Positions 1-8,325 of a stretch of DNA of 64,000 bases are shown here, one piece after another. Source of the stretch: Phytomonas francai (taxonomy: Eukaryota > Euglenozoa > Kinetoplastea > Trypanosomatida > Trypanosomatidae); assembly GCA_001766655.1 (NCBI GenBank), contig MJCC01000008.1:63008-127007 (forward strand). The letters are read 5' to 3'. Each line of letters starts with the position of its first letter. The stretch's first letter is position 1. The position numbers were made by a program, and so were the translations under genes. The notes below the pieces were generated by a model, which saw only the letters and a program-made list of their open reading frames with translations, made no database searches and was not told where the DNA came from.

Positions 1-1
1 G

Positions 2-367
2 TTGACGCAGTGTCGAGCCGCCACCCTCCGGAGAATACGGGAAATCATGGAATGTGCAGGCAGTCGAAGGAAGCAAAAGCAAATGGTGCGAGAAAATGGG
101 CCTAAACGATCGTCTTCTGTAACTACAAAAGAGCCAGTGCAGCTGCAGCGACCAGCTTCAAAGAAAATTGCAGCTTTCCCACAGGTATATGAAAACGACA
201 AAACCAGAAATGATGATAGTCCGACTCCGACACTGGAGCGGGTCCCACAGAATGCGCGTTCAGACAACTTCACGGTTCGCGAAATCAGCCCGATAAGGAT
301 GGAAGATGACGACATATCGAGCACTGAGCACGATACAGAAGACTCACCTGCCTTTGCGCCAGAATAA
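2..367 (+). CDS. 3' part of a hypothetical hydrophilic protein, 5' end outside window
   Basis: The frame is open from the first bases of the window and has no convincing start, so it is the C-terminal part of a longer protein. The visible ~120 residues are polar, basic at first and acidic near the end, with no recognised domain. The stop TAA (365-367) lies beside a run of A. A second frame, open from 297 to the TGA at 498-500, encodes a hydrophobic stretch of about 20 residues followed by a short basic tail, like a C-terminal membrane anchor. A single extra base between 297 and 364 would explain why the anchor is out of frame. Otherwise the two are unrelated. No function can be assigned. Confidence 0.4.
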   Translation: MTQCRAATLRRIREIMECAGSRRKQKQMVRENGPKRSSSVTTKEPVQLQRPASKKIAAFPQVYENDKTRNDDSPTPTLERVPQNARSDNFTVREISPIRMEDDDISSTEHDTEDSPAFAPE

Positions 368-500
368 AAAAGGGTTGATGAAGTACTACATACCATGTCT
401 TTTCATATTTATATCCATTCTCAGTGTGTTATCTGTAGCGCTGTACCTTTGGTACGAGAAAGGCAACAAATTTCCCTTTAATGCCAAGGAGAGTCGATGA
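297..500 (+). other. Out-of-frame segment encoding a possible C-terminal membrane anchor
   Basis: This frame overlaps the end of the preceding reading frame by about 70 bases, displaced by one base. It encodes a Lys-rich stretch (from the run of A at 366-371), then a hydrophobic helix of about 20 residues (codons roughly 390-450), then a Lys/Arg-containing tail. That layout suits a tail-anchored protein. I see no separate splice signal or convincing start for it, so I read it as the displaced C-terminus of the upstream gene or as chance. Confidence 0.3.
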
Positions 501-939
501 AAATATTTTATTAGCATATAATTCTCATATTCTCCCCTTTTTTGTGTGTGTGTGAATCCAGCTTTCGTTGGCGTCAGACGATGCCAAGAAAAGATTGTAG
601 AATATCAATCTGTGCACGCAATGTGTAGTGGAAAGGGGTTTATCGGCGCTTGAGCCACATTACTGGAAACAAATGAGAGCTCATTGTTCAATCCTGGTAA
701 AGGGCTTCAAACCTGATGTTGTAAAGTATTTCTCTTTCTCCTTGTTTAACACATCCTTTCAATTTTGTAATGTGAAATACTCACTGGCGCTTTTATTGTT
801 GATATTGGAGATCACACCCTGATAGTACCTTTCATTTGTTTTTTACATTTTGTTCTACCCTGCTTTGTGTCCTTATTCCTCACAGTACTTAACATCAAGC
901 CGATTGAATTCAAAACATACCGTGAACATTGCTTCGATT
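501..939 (+). promoter_or_regulatory. Intergenic spacer with trans-splice acceptor at 884-885
   Basis: The spacer is AT-rich with a short TG run near 539-553. A pyrimidine-rich tract (about 831-881) ends in CACAG, giving a likely spliced-leader acceptor AG at 884-885, 55 bases before the next start at 940. No gene is seen here. A 64-codon open stretch at 628-822 begins with GTG and is not convincing. Confidence 0.5.
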
Positions 940-2409
940 ATGTTTTCTATCCCAAAGCTGATTCCTGTTTCCCAGCCCCAGCCCCCGATGCTGCCATCTT
1001 CGGGAGTCCTAGAACGACCCATACCCACTCCTTTCATGGTGTCGACCCCATTTCAGCCGAGGCAACTCTCAGTATCAAAAGTTGAAGCACCCATTCTATC
1101 GGCCCCCGTCGCTATACCGGTTCCTGTTATGCCGGTTACCGCACCGGCCTCCGTTCCAATCCCAGCTCCGCACCCCACCACGGCATCCCCCAAACCCATT
1201 CCGCTATTCTCTGCCACAAACCCTACCTCTGTGTCAGTGCCCAAGCCAAGCTCAGAAGCCGCACTAGAGCCAGTTAGCAGTGCTGTATTTCCTGCCTTCT
1301 CGGCAAGGTTGCCTACGGTAGACCCTCCTCCCCCCCTTAGAACGGAGCTGCCGGAGGCCCCGCCGCCCCTGATGGTCGAGGTGCCTGCGCACGGACAGGA
1401 TGGGGCCGCCGCTGTGAATGACCCCGACGCTTCCGGGAAGAGTGCACCGCTGGTGGCTGGAAGCAAAGGGCCTGTCGTCGTGGCGTGCCGTGGGCCGGAT
1501 TACAGGAGGTGGGTGTACCCTACGCCACAGCTTCCGCCACCACTCAGCGCAGAGGCTGGTCGGCTCGGAGTTTTAGCGGCCCCGCAGGTGTGGGCGGCGC
1601 CTCCTTTCACGGAGCTCGACGCAACAGTGGTGGACATCGTTCCAGACCCGATGTGTCCTGACTACGTTGTGTTTGGTGGCGCCCAGTATCACAGCTTCTT
1701 CCCAGTTTTTGCACGTGGTCATGCTGAAAAAGATAAATTAAATCCAAAGTTGGGATTAAACCGCGAAGATATCGCTCCCCTCGTGGAGCTGAGACGTATT
1801 CAGTTCATGTTAGACCAGTTAAGGGTGGCGCAGCGTTATCTTCAGCTAAAGGGGATTGAAAGCAAAGCTCTCACAAGGGCTGAACAAGCTCCTGTTTCAG
1901 CTTCACAAGAAACTCATCAGGACGCTTTGCCTCAGAGAAAAGAGATCGATTTGACCACTGCTGATCTTGAGAAAGGAACGCTTTGGACCCTGGCGTGGGC
2001 TGGGTCGCCTGTGCAGCTCCAGGACGCTCTCAGGAGGCTGCGTTGCGAGAACAGCGCTCTTGACGTTCTTGGATACGTGACTCTGAGTCGACATCAATGG
2101 GGGTTGAAGCGAAGCAAGGGAGAATATATCCTGGGCTTGGGGATGAAAGCGACAGCTTTGCAGTTTGCAGCCGTTTCCGGGAGACTAGACAACGTCATTG
2201 TGCTTCTTTCTAATGGTGCAGCTGACTGTTTTGTGCCGCACCTATGCGACATTTTGCCAAAGCGAGTATATAAGCTTCTCAAGAATGTAGAAAAAAAAAA
2301 CTTGTCTATAAAGAAACCCTCGGCCCCACTGCAGATCTCCAACATTCCCTTGCACAGCAGTCCTACGAATTTTCCCGAGTCTGCCTGTTGTACTGTTACT
2401 ACAGGATGA
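940..2409 (+). CDS. Hypothetical proline-rich protein with ankyrin-like segment
   Basis: The ATG at 940 is the first one after the likely splice acceptor at 884-885. The frame is also open upstream from 850, but that part is the polypyrimidine tract. The product is 489 aa. Roughly residues 1-180 are very rich in Pro, Val, Ala and Ser and probably disordered. The C-terminal third is more ordered and contains a segment (codons near 2140-2220) of the form ALQFAAVSGRLDNVIVLLSN, which resembles one ankyrin repeat. Only this single repeat-like unit is clear. The codons near 1480-1530 include an Arg-Arg-Trp-Val motif at the boundary of the disordered part. No function is recognised. The Pro-rich region suggests a scaffold or cytoskeletal role, but that is only inference. 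Confidence 0.7.
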   Translation: MFSIPKLIPVSQPQPPMLPSSGVLERPIPTPFMVSTPFQPRQLSVSKVEAPILSAPVAIPVPVMPVTAPASVPIPAPHPTTASPKPIPLFSATNPTSVSVPKPSSEAALEPVSSAVFPAFSARLPTVDPPPPLRTELPEAPPPLMVEVPAHGQDGAAAVNDPDASGKSAPLVAGSKGPVVVACRGPDYRRWVYPTPQLPPPLSAEAGRLGVLAAPQVWAAPPFTELDATVVDIVPDPMCPDYVVFGGAQYHSFFPVFARGHAEKDKLNPKLGLNREDIAPLVELRRIQFMLDQLRVAQRYLQLKGIESKALTRAEQAPVSASQETHQDALPQRKEIDLTTADLEKGTLWTLAWAGSPVQLQDALRRLRCENSALDVLGYVTLSRHQWGLKRSKGEYILGLGMKATALQFAAVSGRLDNVIVLLSNGAADCFVPHLCDILPKRVYKLLKNVEKKNLSIKKPSAPLQISNIPLHSSPTNFPESACCTVTTG

Positions 2410-2733
2410 GTTCGCCCGTTATGGTGGCGATACATTTTCCCTCCTATCCCTTGGCTTCATTTGAAGCAAGGAACGTGAACTGACTGGGAAAAAAAAAGTG
2501 AGCGAGCATTTTAGATTTATCTTTTATAATGTCACAAAACAAACAGAAAAACATTTAGAGATAAAAACGCAAGGGTAGATAGTCCCATAGTTTCATTTTT
2601 CACTCCCTTTGGATACAGGAAGTTCCTTTTTAAGGTATCTACGTTACGCCCAGATTTTCTTTCTGACAAAGTTTTTAATAGGTAAACGTACAAGTTAAAC
2701 TTGCGTTGGAGGGTCACGCACATACACACAAAG

Positions 2734-3255
2734 ATGGAGGTAATCCGTGAAACAATGATTCTAGAAAACGACGAAGTGAGCGCACAAATACCTGGCAAAG
2801 GCATTCGCAAGATTATGTCCATCAATGCCATCAGCATACCACGCATTTTAGGCCTTTCGAAGGAGCTATCTCGCGACAATTGGAGTTCCTCATTGGGTGC
2901 TCTCCTTCCAAATGTGATGGCAATGACCGAGGCTCCTTTAGCCGATGAAGTTGATATCGATTACAGAAGCGAAGATGGCACTGAAAAGATGATCTCGCTT
3001 CCGAACAAAGAAACAAGTAGTAGCCATGAGACGCCTTTAGATGCCTTGAAAAAGAACTTTGAAGGGATTATTGCACTTGGTAAGGCTGCAGGTTTGACGG
3101 AAAAGGAAATAAGTGTTTTGTTCACAATATCCCTACTGGAGCACGGGGAATCCACACGTACAAGGGGATTTGACTTGCACGAAACGATGAACGAGATGCT
3201 GCAAGGTGAAAACATTCCCGGCCAAGAAAATTGGAATAAATGCCAACCTCAGTAG
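2734..3255 (+). CDS. Hypothetical protein, 173 aa
   Basis: The frame is open from a TTG at 2701, but the first ATG at 2734 lies about 60 bases after a candidate acceptor AG at 2670-2671 and is the likely start. The protein has no signal peptide or membrane segment. The N-terminal half mixes Ile/Ser-rich stretches. Codons about 3035-3215 look helical (an ALKKNFEGIIALGKAAGL-like stretch, then a glutamate-rich helix). I do not recognise the family. Base composition and frame length resemble its neighbours and fit a real gene. Confidence 0.6.
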   Translation: MEVIRETMILENDEVSAQIPGKGIRKIMSINAISIPRILGLSKELSRDNWSSSLGALLPNVMAMTEAPLADEVDIDYRSEDGTEKMISLPNKETSSSHETPLDALKKNFEGIIALGKAAGLTEKEISVLFTISLLEHGESTRTRGFDLHETMNEMLQGENIPGQENWNKCQPQ

Positions 3256-3586
3256 AAAAAGTTAAATTTATTTTATCTAAAGAAGGACTGTGTTCCCTTA
3301 GCATGCCTAATTTCAATAATAATTCAACGCGGTTGATTTTGAACCAGGCCAGCAAGGATTAGATTGAATGGAAATCTATCTGGCTACATCATTTTCTATT
3401 TGAAGCGCAATGCAATTCCTAACGTCTTTCTTATAACCCTAGCTGAGTAATAATAAGAATAATAAATGAAGCTTTTCCACAGTGAAAATATCATAGAGTA
3501 GTCTCTCTGTGATCTTTATTTAAAATTTTTCATGCTACTCACACCTTCGCATCGCTAATTATTTCGCCTTAGGGAATAGCCTTGGG
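3256..3586 (+). promoter_or_regulatory. Intergenic spacer with trans-splice acceptor at 3571-3572
   Basis: AT-rich presumed 3'UTR followed by a tract ending in TTATTTCGCCTTAG. The AG at 3571-3572 is 15 bases before the TRL1 start, which implies a very short 5'UTR. Confidence 0.5.
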
Positions 3587-6403
3587 ATGCAGCGACTACT
3601 TGAGCGATGTTTGTACCACAGGGAACATGTCGATTCATCTACTATAAACGCTGAAACAGTGTCTCTGTCAAATCACCTCAGCCTGGAAGCGTTACAGACC
3701 TACGTGGATCGAGGTCGCGCCAGGCTAATTGATACGGGGAGTTTCACATCTGTATCAGTCAAAGAGGGTAGCCAAGGTGATGTTCGAGGACTTCCCTGCG
3801 GAGCTCGTAGCCTGATAATCAAAAAGGAAACTGGGGAAATCATAGCAAGAGGGGTTAATAAATTTTTTGATATCGACGAGGCTGGAGAAGAATGGGTGGC
3901 GGATGAAATGCTATTGAGCAAATGCATTATGTGGGCACAGCGCAAGCTTGCTGGGTTTGTCGTGACCTTGTTTTCGCTAGATGGAGTGACGCTGGTGTGT
4001 ATGTCCAAACACGTTGTGGAGGGGCCACACGTTGAGTTGTCAAGGAGTATTCTGGATGATGCGCTGACAAAAGAGCAACAGCGCCAACTGGCGGAGAAGC
4101 TCTTCCAGATAGAGGCTTCTGCCACGTTTGAGTGCATCGATACCAAAAGTGACTATCATCATCCAGAACTAGAGCACCCGAGTTTTGACAGACAATTGGT
4201 CCTTCTTTCAGTTCAGAAAAGAAATACCCGCGCTGAGATTACGCTTTGTTTCACCCAAACCCAACAGTTTGCAAAAGAATTTGGTATGCTGTGTGTCCCG
4301 GGGGCCTTTTTGTCGGACGTTGAGGCGGTTAGACATGCTATTCGATGCGTTACACCGTGGCATGCCGTGTACCCAGCACTCAAGGGGTGCCCCACTCTTG
4401 CTGAGGGCATTGTCTTATTAATTGAGATCCCTCTTCATCGGCTTACCGATCACCACCACACATGGATTGTACCTGTGCGCCTAAAGGTGAAGACCACTAG
4501 ATACATCGTTCTCCGCTCTCTCCGCTCAGTTCTTCGAGGGGACTCGCAACCCCGTTTGTCTTTGTATCACTTCGCTATCTTTAAATGGGCCCGCTTATAT
4601 GGTGTAGACCTTAAAAAAGAGGAGCAGACCAGTGGGGTTTTTCCTCTTAGCTATAAATTTGAACAAACCCTACGTTCAATCCAAAAGGTTCGTCATCGCG
4701 ATTCAGAGTTAACTGTTGGCGCAGCATTCAGACAGCTTCTACTATACACAGAGCAAGAGATGCAAGCCCGACGTTACTTTACCCCCTTGACTGTGGCTCT
4801 CTTTTGTGGACTGCCTGGGTCGGGCAAGTCCAGCCTCTGCCAAAAAGTTGTTGAACGTTTGAAACTGAACTCCTCTGTTTTCTCGTATGGTGTTTGTCTA
4901 AACCGCGATGAGGTATCCCAATTTGTGCGCAAGCAGCACCAAATCGGTCGGGATTCCACCAAACATAAGCAGCGTCGTTTACAAAGCATAATCCATAAGG
5001 AGTTGGTATCACGAATCGAGCAGCTGAATAGATATTGCGCATTTCATGGGCGTGATCGTCGTGGGCTTTTGCTGTTTGATGCTTGTAACGCGACACCCGA
5101 TGCCCGTCGTGCTTGGCGGCGTTGCTTTCCATCTGGACTACATGGGGCCTTTTTGGTCTTTGTGGAGTGTAAGGACCAAGATGCCCTCCTCATGCGTCTT
5201 TCTCAACGAATGGAGCACCCCACTCTTCTGGATGCGGAGGAGGCTCAAAGAGCACTGTATGGAATCAAGAAAAAGTTTATACCACCAAGTTCTGAGGAGG
5301 GTGCCGGCGTAGTCATCCGTTGCGATACCACATCCACATCAGTGGACACTCTAGTCGACAACCTTATTCATGCGTTTTCAGAAAGTGCACGGACAACTTC
5401 TATTTTTAGCCCCCCCCAGACTTCCATTGAGAGGATGACAAGAACTAAGTGGATGCATTTTGATGATCTAGCCGCGTCAGTTGAGCCTGTTGAGCACAAA
5501 TTGCTTCGCGATCTTTTTGGACACACAGAAACCGACTCAAATGAATCGGGCTCTTTGATTTCTTCTACACAGCTTCGGCTTCAGAAAAATTCCTTCCAGA
5601 AAAGAGTCGTAATTGCCCTTAAACTTGATATGACAGTCGAACATTTGCAAAATGCAGTAGTAAGTGTGTTAATGAGTGTTATGAATGCGCAACTTTGCGC
5701 GCAAAAGGCTGCTGTGGGCGAATCTGTACCACCACAGATCCCATGGTGGCGTCGGTGGCTGGAGAAAATTACTATTAAAGAAACAGGACCTGTGTGCAGC
5801 ATGGGGTTGAACGCCACGGTTGAAGCTGGACAAGTCAAATGGATTAAGGGCTGGTTGCTACAAGGAAAGGTAGATGCGACTGTAGTCCCGGAGATCCTCA
5901 AAACCACCCTTGCAGAGCGATTTGAAAAGAAACCGACTTGCGCCCATGTCACTCTTTTGTACAGTCCGGACGGCGAATCAGGAGTAGCTGATTTCTGGAG
6001 GTTATCCAACTTTCGTTTAGGTCAAAAGCTAAAGGTCGAGCTAAGGGAACTGCTTATGGATCGTCTTGCCGTCTGCTTCACCGCTGCAATTCCAGGTGGG
6101 CGGACCTGTCAATGGCCGGCTGGCGATCGCGTCGACTTAGGGGATCAAGCCCTGGTGGACTGCTTGCACGTGACGGCTTACACAGCCGCCGGTGTGAATG
6201 GAAAATACTCGAGAGAAATGCTGCACCATTTCAAGGAGTGGCAGCGAGACAATGAGAATCTCAAGGCATGTCGTGTCGCAAAGTGTGCAAAACGTAGTCG
6301 GCAAAAATATCATAACTTTGTGAAGCTCCGCTTGGACACACCATTTGTGTGCTCAGGGACCGTTGTGAAGCTATCAAAGCAGTCCCTCAAGGAGCTTGTA
6401 TGA
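3587..6403 (+). CDS. TRL1: tRNA ligase (Trl1-type, three-domain)
   Basis: At 938 aa it has the layout of fungal, plant and trypanosomatid tRNA ligases that rejoin tRNA halves after intron removal. The ligase domain shows the ARG-x-NKFF element just before motif I, and the nucleotidyl-lysine motif is KLAG (Lys120, about 3944). A P-loop GLPGSGKS near residues 408-415 (about 4808-4831) marks the polynucleotide-kinase domain. The C-terminal cyclic phosphodiesterase domain has two HxT motifs, HVT near residue 786 and HVT near residue 860. Family knowledge: the enzyme opens the 2',3'-cyclic phosphate, phosphorylates the 5' end and seals the exons. In trypanosomatids the known intron-bearing tRNA is tRNA-Tyr. 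All key motifs look intact. The start follows the AG at 3571-3572. Confidence 0.9.
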   Translation: MQRLLERCLYHREHVDSSTINAETVSLSNHLSLEALQTYVDRGRARLIDTGSFTSVSVKEGSQGDVRGLPCGARSLIIKKETGEIIARGVNKFFDIDEAGEEWVADEMLLSKCIMWAQRKLAGFVVTLFSLDGVTLVCMSKHVVEGPHVELSRSILDDALTKEQQRQLAEKLFQIEASATFECIDTKSDYHHPELEHPSFDRQLVLLSVQKRNTRAEITLCFTQTQQFAKEFGMLCVPGAFLSDVEAVRHAIRCVTPWHAVYPALKGCPTLAEGIVLLIEIPLHRLTDHHHTWIVPVRLKVKTTRYIVLRSLRSVLRGDSQPRLSLYHFAIFKWARLYGVDLKKEEQTSGVFPLSYKFEQTLRSIQKVRHRDSELTVGAAFRQLLLYTEQEMQARRYFTPLTVALFCGLPGSGKSSLCQKVVERLKLNSSVFSYGVCLNRDEVSQFVRKQHQIGRDSTKHKQRRLQSIIHKELVSRIEQLNRYCAFHGRDRRGLLLFDACNATPDARRAWRRCFPSGLHGAFLVFVECKDQDALLMRLSQRMEHPTLLDAEEAQRALYGIKKKFIPPSSEEGAGVVIRCDTTSTSVDTLVDNLIHAFSESARTTSIFSPPQTSIERMTRTKWMHFDDLAASVEPVEHKLLRDLFGHTETDSNESGSLISSTQLRLQKNSFQKRVVIALKLDMTVEHLQNAVVSVLMSVMNAQLCAQKAAVGESVPPQIPWWRRWLEKITIKETGPVCSMGLNATVEAGQVKWIKGWLLQGKVDATVVPEILKTTLAERFEKKPTCAHVTLLYSPDGESGVADFWRLSNFRLGQKLKVELRELLMDRLAVCFTAAIPGGRTCQWPAGDRVDLGDQALVDCLHVTAYTAAGVNGKYSREMLHHFKEWQRDNENLKACRVAKCAKRSRQKYHNFVKLRLDTPFVCSGTVVKLSKQSLKELV

Positions 6404-6640
6404 GAAGGAGCAGGGTGATTCCACTCTGTCGCTTAAATTCTATAAAACACAAGTCGTTGAAGTTGTATTTTCGTGTTATTTGATTTCCCGTCCCCATGCG
6501 CCCCTCTCCTCCCTTATTTCCCTTTACGCTTCATCAACTTTTTCCTTTTGTATTATGTAAATGTAGAAAGTGAGAATTCAGGCTTTAGCTCTGAGAACGT
6601 ACAAAGTCTAGCCCATAAGCACACATAAGCACAGTTGGAA

Positions 6641-6850
6641 ATGTCAGACACTGCACAAGTCGCACAGGAAAGTCAACGGGCGAGGGATGCTTACATGCAG
6701 CTCTTCTCGGACATTTTTGCAGACGAGTTAATGGGAATGTACGAGCTAGATGGTAGCGCCGATGCGTTGCAGCACCTCAAGGATTGCATCGAGTGCGGTG
6801 TCTCGGTATGGGGTCATCCACTCGTACTACCTAATCCTCTCGAGAACTAA
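6641..6850 (+). CDS. Small protein resembling Rsa3 ribosome-assembly domain
   Basis: 69 aa, starting at the ATG 75 bases after a strong acceptor (AG 6565-6566, preceded by a long pyrimidine tract). A frame-matched TTG just upstream is not needed. The segment YMQLFSDIFADELMGMYE followed about 14 residues later by LKDCIECGVSVWG resembles the C-terminal domain of yeast Rsa3, a 60S ribosome-assembly factor: an aromatic helix, then FxxELxxx, then a helix ending in a Gly-hydrophobic turn. This is pattern recognition from memory and not a certain match. Size and complete frame support a real small gene. Confidence 0.5.
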   Translation: MSDTAQVAQESQRARDAYMQLFSDIFADELMGMYELDGSADALQHLKDCIECGVSVWGHPLVLPNPLEN

Positions 6851-7173
6851 TAACTGCTGTAGGTAGAACAAGCGAATAATAGTCTACACTGTATACACGC
6901 AAGTAAACAATAAATTGTCGGGTGGCGTTTATATACCTTCCGAAAGGTGTTCTAGTTGCACAAAACCCAATGTTTCTCGAATGGTCTAGACGCGTTACTT
7001 CTCTAAATGAGTTATCTTGTTTACCTTTTCCTTCTCTTGAACAGTAGAAATGTACGTCTAAGTGTGATACTTAAAGCTTTATATTGACGCTTTATCTTGA
7101 ATTGCGCCTTTCTATTTACCTTGTGTTCGATTGCTGGCGAAAAAAGTTAGGCTCTCAGAGTAATCCAGGGAGG
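6851..7173 (+). promoter_or_regulatory. Intergenic spacer with trans-splice acceptor at 7043-7044
   Basis: AT-rich. A clear pyrimidine tract (TTTACCTTTTCCTTCTCTTG) ends in AACAG, giving an acceptor AG at 7043-7044. A non-ATG open stretch covers 7084-7173 and is taken as 5'UTR. Confidence 0.5.
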
Positions 7174-8325
7174 ATGTTACTGATGCAGCGTTCGAGCCGT
7201 TTTTCTCCGCTGTGTCGGATGATCACACAACGAAACCCGCGACGGTTCTATGTTACGTGTTCTCCGCTTCTGCGTGAAAATTCCTTCATGAGCCCTACAA
7301 CATCTGCCGCGTCCCTCGCCACACCTAAAACCGCTGTACGGCCATCTGGGCTTTTGGCGACCGATGAACTTGATAAAATTATCCGCCTAATTGAAAATGA
7401 TCCGCGAATTCTAATCGATGTAGTTGCCAACTTGGAGTCCGAGAACCGTCGCCGTTTAATTGTGACTGGTGGGGCGATGGAGTGGTTTGGTAAGGACAGC
7501 GCCGCGTCAGAGCTTGAAAAGGCCGATACTGACAAGGATCGGCTCATATCCCCAAAGGACTTTGATAATTGGTTTGAAAGCGCCCTTAAACGAAATCAAG
7601 AGGGAAAAAAACGTGCAGAGCGATCAATAACAACTGTCTACACTGACACTACGTCTACACTAGCTTCCGGGTCGTCTGAAACCCGCCCCTTGAAGGAAAC
7701 TGCCGTGGAAGGCACTGACCTTTCTCTGAAGGTATTAGCGCTAATTGCCATAGGAGCTGGCTTGCCTTTTGTTGGGTTTGGGTTTCTAGATAATGTGGTT
7801 ATGATTCTGGCTGGAGACTTCATTGATGGCACACTCGGGTTTTATCTTAACTGCTCCGTGATGGCCTCAGCGGCGATGGGAAACGTGTGCTCAGGTATGC
7901 TGAGCATGCAAGTCCATGGGCTTATCGAGAAGGCGGTGCAGTGCTTTAACTTCAAGACACCGTTGCTAACTGAAAAGCAGATGAAGGATCGCCGTGTGTT
8001 TCTTTCTGGGCACATCGGTGGAACGCTGGGCATCTTGATTGGACTTTCCCTAGGCATGCTTCCTCTCCTTTTCCTGGATATTGACACGACCGAAAAAACC
8101 GATTACGCCATGTTTCAACGTTGGGATACGAATAAACGTGGGTTTATTGAGGCCTCGGAAATTGAAAAAATGCTTTCTGAGTTGAACTTAACAGAAACCG
8201 GGAAAAAGGCAAAGAAACTCATTGGAAAATATGGTAAAGATAGTAAAATGACTTTTGAACAATTTACTCAATTTAGAAAAGATTTGCGTGAAGGTAAACC
8301 AATCTTTGATTTGAAAGACAAATAG
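7174..8325 (+). CDS. TMEM65-family mitochondrial membrane protein with flanking EF-hands
   Basis: 383 aa from the ATG at 7174. A second Met at residue 4 is also possible. Residues 1-35 are rich in Arg, Ser and Leu and lack acids, like a mitochondrial presequence. Residues about 185-302 carry the TMEM65 core: GFGFLDN, then ILAGDFID, then SVMASAAMGN, then a Gly-rich final helix, giving about three membrane helices. EF-hand loops flank it. Residues 118-129 begin DTDKDRLIS and keep acidic ligands at positions 1, 3, 5 and 12. Residues 318-329 begin DTNKRGFIE with Arg at position 5, so that loop is degenerate. A third weak loop sits near 352-363. Human TMEM65 is a mitochondrial inner-membrane protein tied to Na+-dependent Ca2+ efflux and lacks EF-hands. 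A Ca2+-regulated transport role is therefore an attractive inference. Confidence 0.85.
   Translation: MLLMQRSSRFSPLCRMITQRNPRRFYVTCSPLLRENSFMSPTTSAASLATPKTAVRPSGLLATDELDKIIRLIENDPRILIDVVANLESENRRRLIVTGGAMEWFGKDSAASELEKADTDKDRLISPKDFDNWFESALKRNQEGKKRAERSITTVYTDTTSTLASGSSETRPLKETAVEGTDLSLKVLALIAIGAGLPFVGFGFLDNVVMILAGDFIDGTLGFYLNCSVMASAAMGNVCSGMLSMQVHGLIEKAVQCFNFKTPLLTEKQMKDRRVFLSGHIGGTLGILIGLSLGMLPLLFLDIDTTEKTDYAMFQRWDTNKRGFIEASEIEKMLSELNLTETGKKAKKLIGKYGKDSKMTFEQFTQFRKDLREGKPIFDLKDK

Noticed and set aside
3425..3445. AACCCTAG-like sequence as a possible telomerase RNA template
   Set aside because: Only a partial single repeat, in a normal spacer without an RNA-like context.
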